64,000 bases of DNA. Origin: Ramlibacter tataouinensis. GTDB lineage: Bacteria; Pseudomonadota; Gammaproteobacteria; Burkholderiales; Burkholderiaceae_C. Location: contig DIZF01000002.1 in the NCBI GenBank assembly GCA_002427815.1, positions 1 to 64,000 of the forward strand. Direction: 5' to 3'. Made by a program: the position numbers and the translations under genes. Of the stretch, positions 17,892 to 26,055 are shown piece by piece; position 1 is the first letter of the stretch, and each line of letters opens with the position of its first letter. The notes beneath the pieces are model-generated. The model saw only the letters and a program-made list of their open reading frames with translations. It did not search any database and was not told the origin of the DNA.

Positions 17892-19378
17892 AACGCCACC
17901 TCGTCGAAGCTGCGCAGCTTGCGGCTGTGCAGCCGCTGGGTGCCTTCCGCGCGCAGGATTTCGATGGCCCGCATGCCGATGCGCAAGTGCTGGTCGACCC
18001 GTTCCCGGTAGAAGCGGTCGGCCATGCCCGGCAGCTTGATCTCGCCGTGCAGCGGCTTGTCGCTCACGCACAGCAGGGTGCCGTAGGGCACCCGAAAGCG
18101 AAAACCGTTGGCTGCGATGGTGGCGCTTTCCATGTCCAGCGCCACCGCGCGGCTCTGGCTGAAGCGGCGCTGCGGCATGTTGCCCGGCAGCAGCTCCCAG
18201 TTGCGGTTGTCGGTGCTGGCCACCGTGCCGGTGCGCATGACCCGCTTCAAGTCGGCCCCCTTGCATTGCGTGACGTCGGCCACCGCCCGCTCCAATGCCA
18301 GCTGGATTTCCGCCAGCGCCGGGATCGGCACCCACAGCGGCAACTCCTCGTCCAGCACATGATCCTCGCGCACGTAAGCGTGGGCCAGCACATAGTCGCC
18401 CAGTCGCTGGCTGTTGCGCAGGCCTGCGCAGTGCCCCAGCATCATCCAGGCATGCGGGCGCAGCACGGCGATGTGGTCGGTGATGGTCTTGGCGTTGGCC
18501 GGACCCACACCGATGTTGACCATGGTGATGCCGCCGTGGTTGGGTCGGCACAGGTGGTAGGCCGGCATCTGCGGCAGCCTCGAGGGTACAGCGCCCAGGC
18601 TGTCGCCGGCTTCGGGCCCCATGCCCGAGCGCCGTGTCACCACATTGCCGGGCTCGATGAACGCCGCATAGTCGCTCGCCGGGTTGGCCATTTCCTCATG
18701 GCCCAGGCGCACGAATTCATCGATATAGAACTGGTAGTTCGTGAACAGCACGAAGTTCTGGAACCAGTCGGGCGCGGTGCCGGTGTAGTGCCGCAGGCGG
18801 TGCAGCGAGTAGTCCACGCGTGCCGCCGTGAACAGCGCCAGCGGCTGCGGCTCGCCCGGGCGTTGCTTCCAGGTGCCGTTCGCGATGCCGTCGTCCATGG
18901 CGGCGAGGTCGGGCAGGTCGAACAGGTCGCGCATCAGGGCGCGCCGTTCCGGACTGAGGGTGCCTTCGATGTGATCGTGTTCGGCGAACGAAAAGTGCAC
19001 GGGAATCGGCTGTGTGCTGGTGCCTACTTCCAGTTCGACCCCGTGGTTCTGCCGTAGCAGCCGGAACTGTTCCAGGTAGTAGGTGGCGTACAAATCGGGC
19101 CGGGTCAGGGTGGTCTCGAAGCGACCGGCGCCGGCAACGAAGCCGTAGCTCAGGCCTGAATTCTCCAGCGCGTTTTGCCGCAGCACGGTATCCGTGTGGA
19201 TGCGCACGAACGGGTAGCAGGCGCGGACATGGCCGGGCAGCTCCTCGCCCGCGACGAAACGCTGCATCGCGTCGCGCAGGTGGCCGATTTGCTGCGAGTA
19301 AATCGTCTGGACCTGGGCCAGTGCGCTGTCGGCGTCGCTGTAGCGGGTGGGCGCGATGAAAGGCGGCAGGTAGGACAT
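17885..19378 (-). CDS. amn: AMP nucleosidase
   Basis: A 497-residue enzyme that hydrolyses AMP to adenine and ribose 5-phosphate, slightly longer than the E. coli protein. The N-terminal regulatory domain is followed by a nucleoside-phosphorylase-fold catalytic domain with GHCAGLRNSQRLGDYVLAHA and the nucleoside-binding ALDMESATIAANGF. The ATG at 19378 is chosen; the reading frame stays open upstream but with atypical composition. It helps to control cellular AMP and purine salvage. It is convergent with psd. Confidence 0.95.
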   Translation of the reverse strand: MSYLPPFIAPTRYSDADSALAQVQTIYSQQIGHLRDAMQRFVAGEELPGHVRACYPFVRIHTDTVLRQNALENSGLSYGFVAGAGRFETTLTRPDLYATYYLEQFRLLRQNHGVELEVGTSTQPIPVHFSFAEHDHIEGTLSPERRALMRDLFDLPDLAAMDDGIANGTWKQRPGEPQPLALFTAARVDYSLHRLRHYTGTAPDWFQNFVLFTNYQFYIDEFVRLGHEEMANPASDYAAFIEPGNVVTRRSGMGPEAGDSLGAVPSRLPQMPAYHLCRPNHGGITMVNIGVGPANAKTITDHIAVLRPHAWMMLGHCAGLRNSQRLGDYVLAHAYVREDHVLDEELPLWVPIPALAEIQLALERAVADVTQCKGADLKRVMRTGTVASTDNRNWELLPGNMPQRRFSQSRAVALDMESATIAANGFRFRVPYGTLLCVSDKPLHGEIKLPGMADRFYRERVDQHLRIGMRAIEILRAEGTQRLHSRKLRSFDEVAFQ

Positions 19379-19542
19379 GAAGCTATTGTGCAACGCGCCA
19401 CGCGGCCCTTGCCCCAAGCCTCCTTGCGCGCGAGAACCCGTCCTACAAGGTGTAACGAAGCCCCCTGACGTTACAAACGGGGTGCTGCTGCCACAGTGAA
19501 CCCATCGAATGGTTTTGACTTGCACCTGCAGGAGTTGAGCGA

Positions 19543-19803
19543 ATGAGAACAGAAACAGCGGCCGGCAACCCTTTTGCACTGATGACCGATCCTGGCACCG
19601 TGCGCCAGATCATCGAGAAATCGGAGTCCCTGGGCCGATTGAGCCATCGCAAATGCCATCCGCTGGACCGTGCTGTCATTCGCAGCGCCAGTGCCGAACT
19701 GGCCGCCTACGACGCCAAGATCGACCGCACCACGGTCTACCTTCCGCCCGAGGAAGAAAAAGCAGCTCCCCTGGTTCGCTCATTTCCGCAACAGGTCAAT
19801 TGA
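19543..19803 (+). CDS. Conserved small protein of unknown function
   Basis: An 86-residue soluble protein, no signal peptide or membrane segment, with a helical N-terminal half (TVRQIIEKSESLGRLSHRKC) and an acidic, proline-containing tail. It has a good ribosome-binding site (GGAG eight bases before the ATG). The codon pattern is that of a real gene of this genome. Similar short proteins beginning with NPFALM and containing HRPLD/HPLD-like segments occur in Comamonadaceae as far as I recall, without known function. It is divergent from amn and stands alone. Confidence 0.75.
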   Translation: MRTETAAGNPFALMTDPGTVRQIIEKSESLGRLSHRKCHPLDRAVIRSASAELAAYDAKIDRTTVYLPPEEEKAAPLVRSFPQQVN

Positions 19804-19882
19804 ACCTTCCCATCTGACCACGGCCGCGCCCGCGGCCGCACCGGCCGGTGCTGGAATCCTTCCTGGGCCGCCTGCTGTTCCC

Positions 19883-21250
19883 TCAACCGGCGACCGGCTG
19901 GCGCATGGTGACAAATTCCTCAGCGACGGTCGGATGGATGCCGATGGTCTGGTCGAACACGGCCTTGGTGGCCCCGGCCTTCATGGCCACGGCGAAGCCC
20001 TGCACGATTTCCCCGGCATCGGGCCCGACCATGTGCAGCCCGACCACGCGGTCGCTGGCACTGTCCACTACCAGTTTCATGAGCGTGCGTTCGTCGCTGC
20101 CGCTGAGGGTGTGCCGCAGCGGCTTGAACTCACTGCGGTAGACGGAGACCTCGCCGAACTCTCGCCGGGCCTGCGTCTCGGTAAGCCCGACCGTGGCGAC
20201 GTTCGGATGGGTGAACACTGCGGTGGGGATGTATTCGTAGCTCATGGAACGGCGCGCCGGCCCGAACAAATGGTCGACCACGGCCATCGCTTCCGCCAGC
20301 GCCACCGGCGTGAGCTGGACGCGGGCCGTGACATCGCCGACCGCGTACACCGACGGGAGCGACGTGCGGTAGTGGGAATCGACCTCGATCGCGCCGTCGC
20401 GGCGGTGCGCCAGGCCGGCCGCTTCCAGGCCCAGGCCGTTCACGTTGGGGATACGCCCGGTGGCATACAGCACGGTGTCGGCCTGAAGCACCTCGCCGCC
20501 GGTCAAGGTCACCTGCAATCCCGCCCCGCTCCTGGCCACCGAGGCGACGTCCGTATGCAGCCGCAGGTCGACGCCGGTCTTGCGCATCTCCTGCGCGAGG
20601 AAATGGCGCACGTCGCCGTCGAACCCGCGCAAGACCTGTTCGCCGCGGTAAAGCTGGCTCACCCGCGCACCCAGTCCGTTGAAGATTGAGGCGAACTCGC
20701 ACGCGATATAGCCGCCGCCCACGACCACCAGCCGCGACGGAAAGGGATCGAGGTCGAACATGCTGTCGGAGGTGACCACGTGTTCGCGGCCCGGAAAATC
20801 GGGAACACTGGGCGTGCCGCCGGTAGCGATCAGAATGTGCCGCGCGGAAAAGTTCTGCGTGCCGGTCGCCAGCTGGACATGGACGGTGTGGCCGTCGACC
20901 ACCTGGGCCCAGCCGCGGACGATCTCGACCCCGGTACCGGTCAGCAGCTGCTGGTACACGCCGTTGAGGCGGCTGATCTCGCGGGCCCGGTTGGCCTTGA
21001 GCCGGCCCCAGTCCAGGCGTGGCGGCGGGAGGTCCCAGCCGAAGCCGGCCGCCTCGTGGAAAGCATCGGCGTAGTGGGCCGCGTAGCTGTACAGCTTTTT
21101 GGGAATGCAGCCCACGTTGACACAGGTTCCGCCCAGCGCGGCAGCCTCGGCCAGCACCACCCGGGCGCCGTGCTGTGCGGCCATGCGGGCGGCACGCACA
21201 CCGCCGCTGCCGCCGCCGATGACGAACAGGTCGTAGTCTTGACCGGCCAT
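19883..21250 (-). CDS. gor: Glutathione-disulfide reductase
   Basis: A 455-residue flavoprotein that reduces oxidised glutathione with NADPH. The FAD-binding GGGSGGVRAARMAA is at the N-terminus, the redox-active pair is C43 and C48 in GGTCVNVGCIPKK, the NADPH domain has VVVGGGYIACEFASIFNGLG, and the C-terminal HPTVAEEF holds the catalytic histidine and glutamate. These points separate it from mercuric reductase and lipoamide dehydrogenase. The ATG at 21250 has a leader containing AAGGAG. It is divergent from the Mla-like operon. Confidence 0.95.
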   Translation of the reverse strand: MAGQDYDLFVIGGGSGGVRAARMAAQHGARVVLAEAAALGGTCVNVGCIPKKLYSYAAHYADAFHEAAGFGWDLPPPRLDWGRLKANRAREISRLNGVYQQLLTGTGVEIVRGWAQVVDGHTVHVQLATGTQNFSARHILIATGGTPSVPDFPGREHVVTSDSMFDLDPFPSRLVVVGGGYIACEFASIFNGLGARVSQLYRGEQVLRGFDGDVRHFLAQEMRKTGVDLRLHTDVASVARSGAGLQVTLTGGEVLQADTVLYATGRIPNVNGLGLEAAGLAHRRDGAIEVDSHYRTSLPSVYAVGDVTARVQLTPVALAEAMAVVDHLFGPARRSMSYEYIPTAVFTHPNVATVGLTETQARREFGEVSVYRSEFKPLRHTLSGSDERTLMKLVVDSASDRVVGLHMVGPDAGEIVQGFAVAMKAGATKAVFDQTIGIHPTVAEEFVTMRQPVAG

Positions 21251-21365
21251 GATTTGCTCCTTGTGCCGCGGGGCTACCGTTGCCCGCGGTGGGTGGTGGT
21301 TGCTCTGAGCGTCTATTAATGCACAAACCGCATTCTGCCCAGCCACTGCCCTATGATTTCAGCTC

Positions 21366-22169
21366 ATGACAGCGCGATCCACTTCAATGCAGGGCCTTGG
21401 CCGAGCCAGCGCGGCGCCATTGCGCTGGCTGTCCGGCTGGTGGCGGATCGTCTTTTTCGGGGCATCGATGCTGGTGCTGGCTTTGTCGCCATCGAGTTAC
21501 GGCCGCGCGGCGCGCACGGCGGTGATGCGCCACATCTACGTGGACACGGCGCCCATTCTGTGGTGGTTCGCGGCCCTGTGCGCCTTGCTCACGCTGGTGA
21601 TCACCCGCATCGTCGTGGTCACTGCCTTCAGCTACGGCCTGTCGCAGTATGCGCTGGAGATGGTGATCCGCGTGCTGGTGCTGGAGCTGATCCCGCTGAC
21701 GGCAGCATTGTTTGTCGCCCTGCGCTGCACCATCCCCAACGGCGCCGCGCTGGCGCTGATGCGGCGCGACGGCCACTTCGATGAACTGCGCCGGCGCGGG
21801 GTCGATCCCGTCGTGACGCAGGTGCTGCCGCGGGCGCTGGCGGGCCTGTATTCCACCATCACCTTGGCGGCCCTCAGTTGTGTGGTGGCGCTGGTGCTGG
21901 CCTATATTGCGGTCTACGGCTGGACTGTCGCGGGGGTGCCGTCCTACACCCACGTGTTCGGGCATGTCTTCAATCCGTCCGTTTCGCTGATCTTCCTGCT
22001 CAAGACCTTGTTTTTCAGCCTCGCTGTTTCCGTCATTCCCATGGCCTCGGGCCTGTACGACGTGGAGGGCGATGGTTCGCGCGAAAGCGCGGCCCTGCAG
22101 GGGCTGGTGCGCATGTTCGCGGTGCTGCTCGTGCTCGAAGCGGCCTCGCTGGCCGGCAATTACGCCTGA
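21366..22169 (+). CDS. MlaE-type ABC permease
   Basis: A 267-residue membrane protein of the MlaE/DUF140 family with about five hydrophobic segments and the typical FDELRRRGVDPVVTQVLPRALAG and VYGWTVAGVPS regions. With MCE proteins these permeases move phospholipids or hydrophobic compounds between the membranes. Its stop codon overlaps the ATG of the MCE gene (TGATG). No ATPase gene is adjacent: the gene upstream is divergent gor. A partner ATPase must be encoded elsewhere if the system is active. Confidence 0.85.
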   Translation: MTARSTSMQGLGRASAAPLRWLSGWWRIVFFGASMLVLALSPSSYGRAARTAVMRHIYVDTAPILWWFAALCALLTLVITRIVVVTAFSYGLSQYALEMVIRVLVLELIPLTAALFVALRCTIPNGAALALMRRDGHFDELRRRGVDPVVTQVLPRALAGLYSTITLAALSCVVALVLAYIAVYGWTVAGVPSYTHVFGHVFNPSVSLIFLLKTLFFSLAVSVIPMASGLYDVEGDGSRESAALQGLVRMFAVLLVLEAASLAGNYA

Positions 22170-23158
22170 TGGCTATGCAACCACCCGTCGAAGCATCGGT
22201 GCTGAACTCGGAACCCGCCGCCGCCCGGCCGGTGAGGAACCTGGAGTTCAAGGCGGCGCTGTTGCTGATCTTTACGGCATTGCTGATCGCGGGCTCCGTG
22301 GTCTATCTGCTCTATGCGCGCGGCGTCTTCCAGGCCACCCAGACGCTGGTGCTGCTCACCGATGACGCCGAAGGTGTGGTGGTCGGCATGGACATGAGCT
22401 TTTCGGGGTTTCCGATCGGCCGGGTCCGGCGGGTGGAACTGGCCGAGAACGGCGAAGTGCGCATCGTCATCGATGTCGCGAAGAAGGACGCGCACTGGCT
22501 GCGCACGACCAGCGTATTCACGCTCGTGCGCGGGCTGGTGGGCGGAACGGCCATCCGCGCCTTCAGCGGCATCCTGACCGATCCGCCCTTGCCCGACGGC
22601 GCGGCGCGGCCGGTCCTGCGCGGCGATGCGACCGCGGAGCTGCCGCGCGTGCTGTCGTCGGCCCGCGAACTGCTGGACAACCTCAATGCCATGACCGGCC
22701 AGGATGCGGCGCTGCGCGCGTCACTGGCCAATCTGCAGCAGGTCACCGACAAGCTCAAGGGCCCGCAAGGCGCGCTGGGTGTCCTGTTCGGCAACGAGGC
22801 CGACGCCAGGAAACTGACCGCGGCGCTGGACCGCAGCAACGCCATCCTGGCGCGCATCGACACGCTGGCGGCCAAGGCCGACACCCAGGTGTTCGGCCCC
22901 GATGGGGTGATGAAAGAGACCCGCGCCACCGTGATCGAGCTCAATCGCCTGCTGGCCGACGCGCGCACCAGCATGGCCAAGGTGGATGCCGTGCTGGCCG
23001 AAGCACAGGGAATCGGCGCCAACGTGCGCGGGGCGACGACCGATCTGGGAGCGCTGCGCGCCGACGTCGACGCCAACCTGCGCAAGATCGAAGGCATGAT
23101 CAATGAACTGAATCGCAAGTGGCCGTTCACCCGCGATACCGAGGTCAAACTGCCATGA
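22169..23158 (+). CDS. MCE-domain lipid transport protein (MlaD-like)
   Basis: A 329-residue protein with one N-terminal membrane anchor (about residues 28-51) and a periplasmic MCE domain (about 58-135) containing LTDDAEGVVVGMDMSFSGFPIGRVRRVEL. The long C-terminal part (about 165-320) is helical with heptad-like regions, unlike short E. coli MlaD; such helices form needle or tunnel structures in PqiB/YebT-type proteins. The MCE-lipoprotein pairing also recalls the Pqi type. The start overlaps the permease stop and the end overlaps the lipoprotein ATG (ATGA). Confidence 0.87.
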   Translation: MAMQPPVEASVLNSEPAAARPVRNLEFKAALLLIFTALLIAGSVVYLLYARGVFQATQTLVLLTDDAEGVVVGMDMSFSGFPIGRVRRVELAENGEVRIVIDVAKKDAHWLRTTSVFTLVRGLVGGTAIRAFSGILTDPPLPDGAARPVLRGDATAELPRVLSSARELLDNLNAMTGQDAALRASLANLQQVTDKLKGPQGALGVLFGNEADARKLTAALDRSNAILARIDTLAAKADTQVFGPDGVMKETRATVIELNRLLADARTSMAKVDAVLAEAQGIGANVRGATTDLGALRADVDANLRKIEGMINELNRKWPFTRDTEVKLP

Positions 23159-23805
23159 ACCGTGCCTGGCTGATCGCCGCAGTGCTCACCGTGCTTGCCG
23201 CCTGTGCGGACAAGCCGCGGGTGCCGGACTGGCAGATCAATGCGCACGGCGCCCTGGAGCGCTACGTGCAGGCCGCGCTGACCGGCGATGCCAAGGTCGA
23301 GTCTGTCGAATTCGAGCGCGCCCGCCATGAGCTTGAAAGCACCGGCCAACCCGGCATGGTGGCCCGTGCCGAACTGACCCGCTGTGCCGTGCGCGTCGCC
23401 AGCCTCAACCTCGATCCCTGCGAAGGCTTCGAGCGGCTGCGCGCCGACGCCCCCGCTGCGGAGCGGGCCTATGCGGATTACCTGGCGGGCCGGATCGCGC
23501 CGCCGGACGTTCCCCTGTTGCCGGCACAGCATCGCGCCGTCGCGATGGAGCAGGGCGATGCAGCCGCCGTGAAGTCTATCGTCGATCCGCTGTCGCGGCT
23601 GGTCGCGGTCGGCGTGCTGTTCCGCTCCGGCCGGGCCAGCCCGGAAGTGCTGGTCTTGGCCAGCGACACGGCCTCGGCCCAGGGTTGGCGCCGGCCGCTG
23701 CTGGCCTGGCTCGGCGTGCAGGCCATGCGAGCCGAACAAGCCGGCGCCGTGGACGAGGCGCAGCGCCTGCGCCGGCGCATGGCGCTGGTCGCCGGCCAGG
23801 AATAG
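23155..23805 (+). CDS. Lipoprotein of the MCE operon, unknown family
   Basis: A 216-residue protein with a lipobox (TVLAAC, Cys at about residue 17) and a mainly helical, alanine-rich mature part. It is translationally coupled to the MCE gene (ATGA at 23155-23158). Its position is that of the auxiliary lipoprotein in PqiABC/Mce systems, but the sequence does not look like the beta-rich PqiC (DUF330) fold. It is probably anchored in the outer or inner membrane and works with the MCE protein. Function is inferred only from context. Confidence 0.75.
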   Translation: MNRAWLIAAVLTVLAACADKPRVPDWQINAHGALERYVQAALTGDAKVESVEFERARHELESTGQPGMVARAELTRCAVRVASLNLDPCEGFERLRADAPAAERAYADYLAGRIAPPDVPLLPAQHRAVAMEQGDAAAVKSIVDPLSRLVAVGVLFRSGRASPEVLVLASDTASAQGWRRPLLAWLGVQAMRAEQAGAVDEAQRLRRRMALVAGQE

Positions 23806-23860
23806 CCGGATCCGCTGCGCGCACGGCGGGCCTGCGTGGGTGGCAGCCAGGAGCGACGGC

Positions 23861-23956
23861 GTGGTGACCGCGAAGGAGCGCGCCCATCTGACCCATATGC
23901 AGAACAAGGCCAGCCGCCACATTCGCCGCGACAAGCACAACGGCCAGCACGTCTGA
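23861..23956 (+). CDS. 31-residue basic small protein
   Basis: A short frame beginning GTGGTGACC, with a near-ideal AGGAG seven bases before the first GTG, encodes 31 residues rich in His, Lys and Arg and ending HIRRDKHNGQHV. Residues include HMQNKASRH and RRDKHN, which I recall in tiny uncharacterised proteins of Comamonadaceae, though no search was possible. It could start at the second GTG (23864). It follows the lipoprotein gene by 55 bases and faces the terminator of the convergent H1-like gene. The positive charge would suit nucleic acid or ribosome binding, but this is speculation. Confidence 0.55.
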   Translation: MVTAKERAHLTHMQNKASRHIRRDKHNGQHV

Positions 23957-24024
23957 GGCCGCGAGCACCGCGGCTCAGGCGCGGCGGGACCGGAATCCGG
24001 CTCATGGTGGCGTGATTGGGCAAT

Positions 24025-24054
24025 AAAAAAGCCCGACACCGTGAGGTGCCGGGC
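24025..24054 (-). terminator. Intrinsic terminator of the H1-like gene
   Basis: Read on the minus strand, GCCCGGCACC pairs with GGTGTCGGGC around a TCAC loop (24054-24031; one G-T pair) and is followed by six Ts (24030-24025). It lies 26 bases after the stop codon of the H1-like gene. Confidence 0.9.
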
Positions 24055-24079
24055 TGGGAGGCGGAAGAACCGCCGTGCC

Positions 24080-24520
24080 TTACGGCTTGCTGGCCGTCGG
24101 GAACGGCCAGGCTGCTTGCGGGTTCAGAGTGGTCTGAGCCGCAGGCGCAGCCGGGGCAGGTGCTGCCTTGGCTACCGGTTTGGCAGCGGGTTTTTTCGCT
24201 GCTTTCTTCGCAGCGGGCTTCTTCGCTGCTTTTTTGGCTGCCGGCCTACGTACCGCGGCCTTCTTCGCCGTGGTCTTTTTCGCCGCCGCCTTCTTCTTCG
24301 CCGGAGCCTTCTTGGCAGCCGTCTTGCGGGCAGCGGCTTTCTTCGCCGGGGCCTTCTTGGCGGCTGTCTTCTTGGCTGCCGGCCGCTTGGCCGCGGCCTT
24401 CTTCGCCGGGGCTCTCTTCGCGGCTACCTTCTTGGCTGCCGGTTTACGCGCGGCGGCCTTCTTGGCTGCCGGCCTTTTCGCTGCGGCCTTTTTGGCGGCC
24501 GGTTTTTTCGCAGTTGCCAT
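24080..24520 (-). CDS. Histone H1-like lysine/alanine repeat protein
   Basis: A 146-residue DNA-binding protein made almost wholly of AAKK/PAAKKAA repeats from residue 2 to about 120, then a short Pro/Ala tail with TTLNPQAAWPFP. It resembles bacterial H1 homologues of the AlgP/HctB/BpH1 group, which bind DNA nonspecifically and affect chromosome packing and gene expression. CAGGAG lies seven bases before ATG 24520; longer frames would add unrelated residues. Such repeats readily vary in number between strains. It lies downstream of nrdB on the same strand, with a stem-loop between. Confidence 0.88.
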   Translation of the reverse strand: MATAKKPAAKKAAAKRPAAKKAAARKPAAKKVAAKRAPAKKAAAKRPAAKKTAAKKAPAKKAAARKTAAKKAPAKKKAAAKKTTAKKAAVRRPAAKKAAKKPAAKKAAKKPAAKPVAKAAPAPAAPAAQTTLNPQAAWPFPTASKP

Positions 24521-24595
24521 TTCTATCTCCTGTTCAAGTTGATCAACATCAACCAAAGAAGCGCCCCATGCAGTTTGTTGGTTTGCACGAAGCGA

Positions 24596-24629
24596 TTCAT
24601 GAAGTTGGGCGAAAGCCCAGCTTCATGAA
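24596..24629. repeat. Strong 15-bp stem-loop between nrdB and the H1-like gene
   Basis: TTCATGAAGTTGGGC (24596-24610) and GCCCAGCTTCATGAA (24615-24629) pair over 15 positions with one G-T type pair, around a GAAA loop on the plus strand. No T run follows on either strand, so it is not a standard terminator. It lies 80 bases after the nrdB stop codon and 76 before the H1-like ATG on the minus strand. It may act as an mRNA-processing or 3'-end-stabilising element or as a protein-binding palindrome. Confidence 0.7.
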
Positions 24630-24708
24630 CACCGTTGCCCGGGTGGCGCCATGCTTTCGTCGGCATGGTCGGCAGCCCGTGCGAATCTCGAACCCGAACC
24701 CGCGCTTC

Positions 24709-25929
24709 TCAATCCCAGGAAAGCGCTCCGCCTGTCTGGTACTCGATCACGCGGGTCTCGAAGAAATTGCGTTCCTTCTTCAGGTCAATCATCTCGCTCA
24801 TCCACGGGAAAGGGTTTTCCTCGTTGGGGAAGAGCGTATCCAGGCCGATCTGCGTGGCGCGGCGGTTCGCGATGTAGCGCAGGTAGCCCTTGAACATGGA
24901 GGCATTGAGGCCGAGCACACCACGCGGCATGGTGTCCTCGGCATAACGGTATTCGAGTTCCACGGCCTGCTGGAACAGCGCCTTGATCTCGGACTTGAAT
25001 TCGGCGGTCCAGAGCTGCGGGTTCTCGAGCTTGAGCTGGTTGATCAGGTCGATGCCGAAGTTGCAGTGCATCGACTCGTCGCGCAGGATGTACTGGTACT
25101 GCTCGGCGGCCCCCGTCATCTTGTTCTGCCGGCCCAGCGCCAGGATCTGGGTGAAGCCGACATAGAAGAAGAGGCCCTCCATCAGGCAGGCGAACACGAT
25201 CAGCGACTTCAGCAGCTTCTGGTCGTTCTCGGGCGTGCCGGTATGGAAGTTGGGGTCCATGATCGCCTCGATGAAGGGGATCAGGAACTGGTCCTTGTCG
25301 CGGATCGATGGGATCTCGTTGTAGGCGTTGAAGATCTCCGCCTCGTCCAGGCCCAGCGATTCCACGATGTACTGGTAGGCGTGGGTGTGGATCGCTTCCT
25401 CGAACGCCTGGCGCAGCAGGAACTGGCGGCATTCAGGCGCGGTGATATGGCGATAGGTGCCCAGCACGATATTGTTGGCCGCCAGCGAATCGGCTGTGAC
25501 GAAGAATCCGAGGTTGCGCTTGATCACGCGGCGCTCGTCCTCGGTCAGACCGTTCGGGTCCTTCCACAGCGCGATGTCGCGCGTCATGTTCACTTCCTGC
25601 GGCATCCAGTGGTTGGAGCAGCTGGCCAGGTATTTCTCCCAGGCCCACTTGTACTTGAATGGCACCAGCTGGTTGACGTCGGTCTGGCCGTTGATGATGC
25701 GCTTGTCGGCCGCGTTGACGCGGCGCTGGATGGGGGCCGGCGGGCTCTGCGCGGCTGCGATGCTTCCCGACGCGGGGCGCATGGCGCCGTCGTCGAGGGT
25801 GCGCAGCGTGGGCTGCGGAAATGCGGGGGAAAGATTCGAAAGAGGTGAGTGATCCACCTCACGGTTCCTGAATGAACCGCTGTTCGATGCTGGCAATGTG
25901 GGCTTGACTTCTTCGTCCCAGGTCAACAT
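24709..25929 (-). CDS. nrdB: Class Ia ribonucleotide reductase beta subunit
   Basis: A 406-residue ferritin-fold subunit that carries the diiron-tyrosyl radical for dNTP synthesis. Metal and radical residues appear as D147 (TADSLAANN), E178, H181 and Y185 (EEAIHTHAYQYI), and later RDESMHCNFG with Glu and His. The tyrosine at HxxxY supports the classical Ia radical. The first 70 residues are a low-complexity extension rich in Ser and Pro, longer than in E. coli. It lies 126 bases downstream of nrdA. Confidence 0.95.
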   Translation of the reverse strand: MLTWDEEVKPTLPASNSGSFRNREVDHSPLSNLSPAFPQPTLRTLDDGAMRPASGSIAAAQSPPAPIQRRVNAADKRIINGQTDVNQLVPFKYKWAWEKYLASCSNHWMPQEVNMTRDIALWKDPNGLTEDERRVIKRNLGFFVTADSLAANNIVLGTYRHITAPECRQFLLRQAFEEAIHTHAYQYIVESLGLDEAEIFNAYNEIPSIRDKDQFLIPFIEAIMDPNFHTGTPENDQKLLKSLIVFACLMEGLFFYVGFTQILALGRQNKMTGAAEQYQYILRDESMHCNFGIDLINQLKLENPQLWTAEFKSEIKALFQQAVELEYRYAEDTMPRGVLGLNASMFKGYLRYIANRRATQIGLDTLFPNEENPFPWMSEMIDLKKERNFFETRVIEYQTGGALSWD

Positions 25930-26028
25930 AAGTTTTCCAATGCTCGGATTATGGGAGCAGTGAATGCGAAATGCAAAGTGCGCGGTCGCTTCACGGCTCG
26001 ATTGTGTTGCTCAATTGCATCGACGTTG

Positions 26029-26052
26029 TGTCGGAGAACGCCGACAGTTTTT
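26029..26052 (+). terminator. Terminator-like hairpin in the nrdA-nrdB gap, plus strand
   Basis: TGTCGG and CCGACA flank a six-base loop (26029-26046) and five Ts follow at 26048-26052 on the plus strand, opposite to nrdAB transcription. No plus-strand gene ends here. It could stop antisense transcription or be chance; the stem is only six pairs. Confidence 0.3.
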
Positions 26053-26055
26053 CAT

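Noticed and set aside
24080..24520. Tandem repeats as a CRISPR array or VNTR without coding role
   Set aside because: Units are imperfect, in frame and encode AAKK repeats behind a good ribosome-binding site, with a terminator after the stop.
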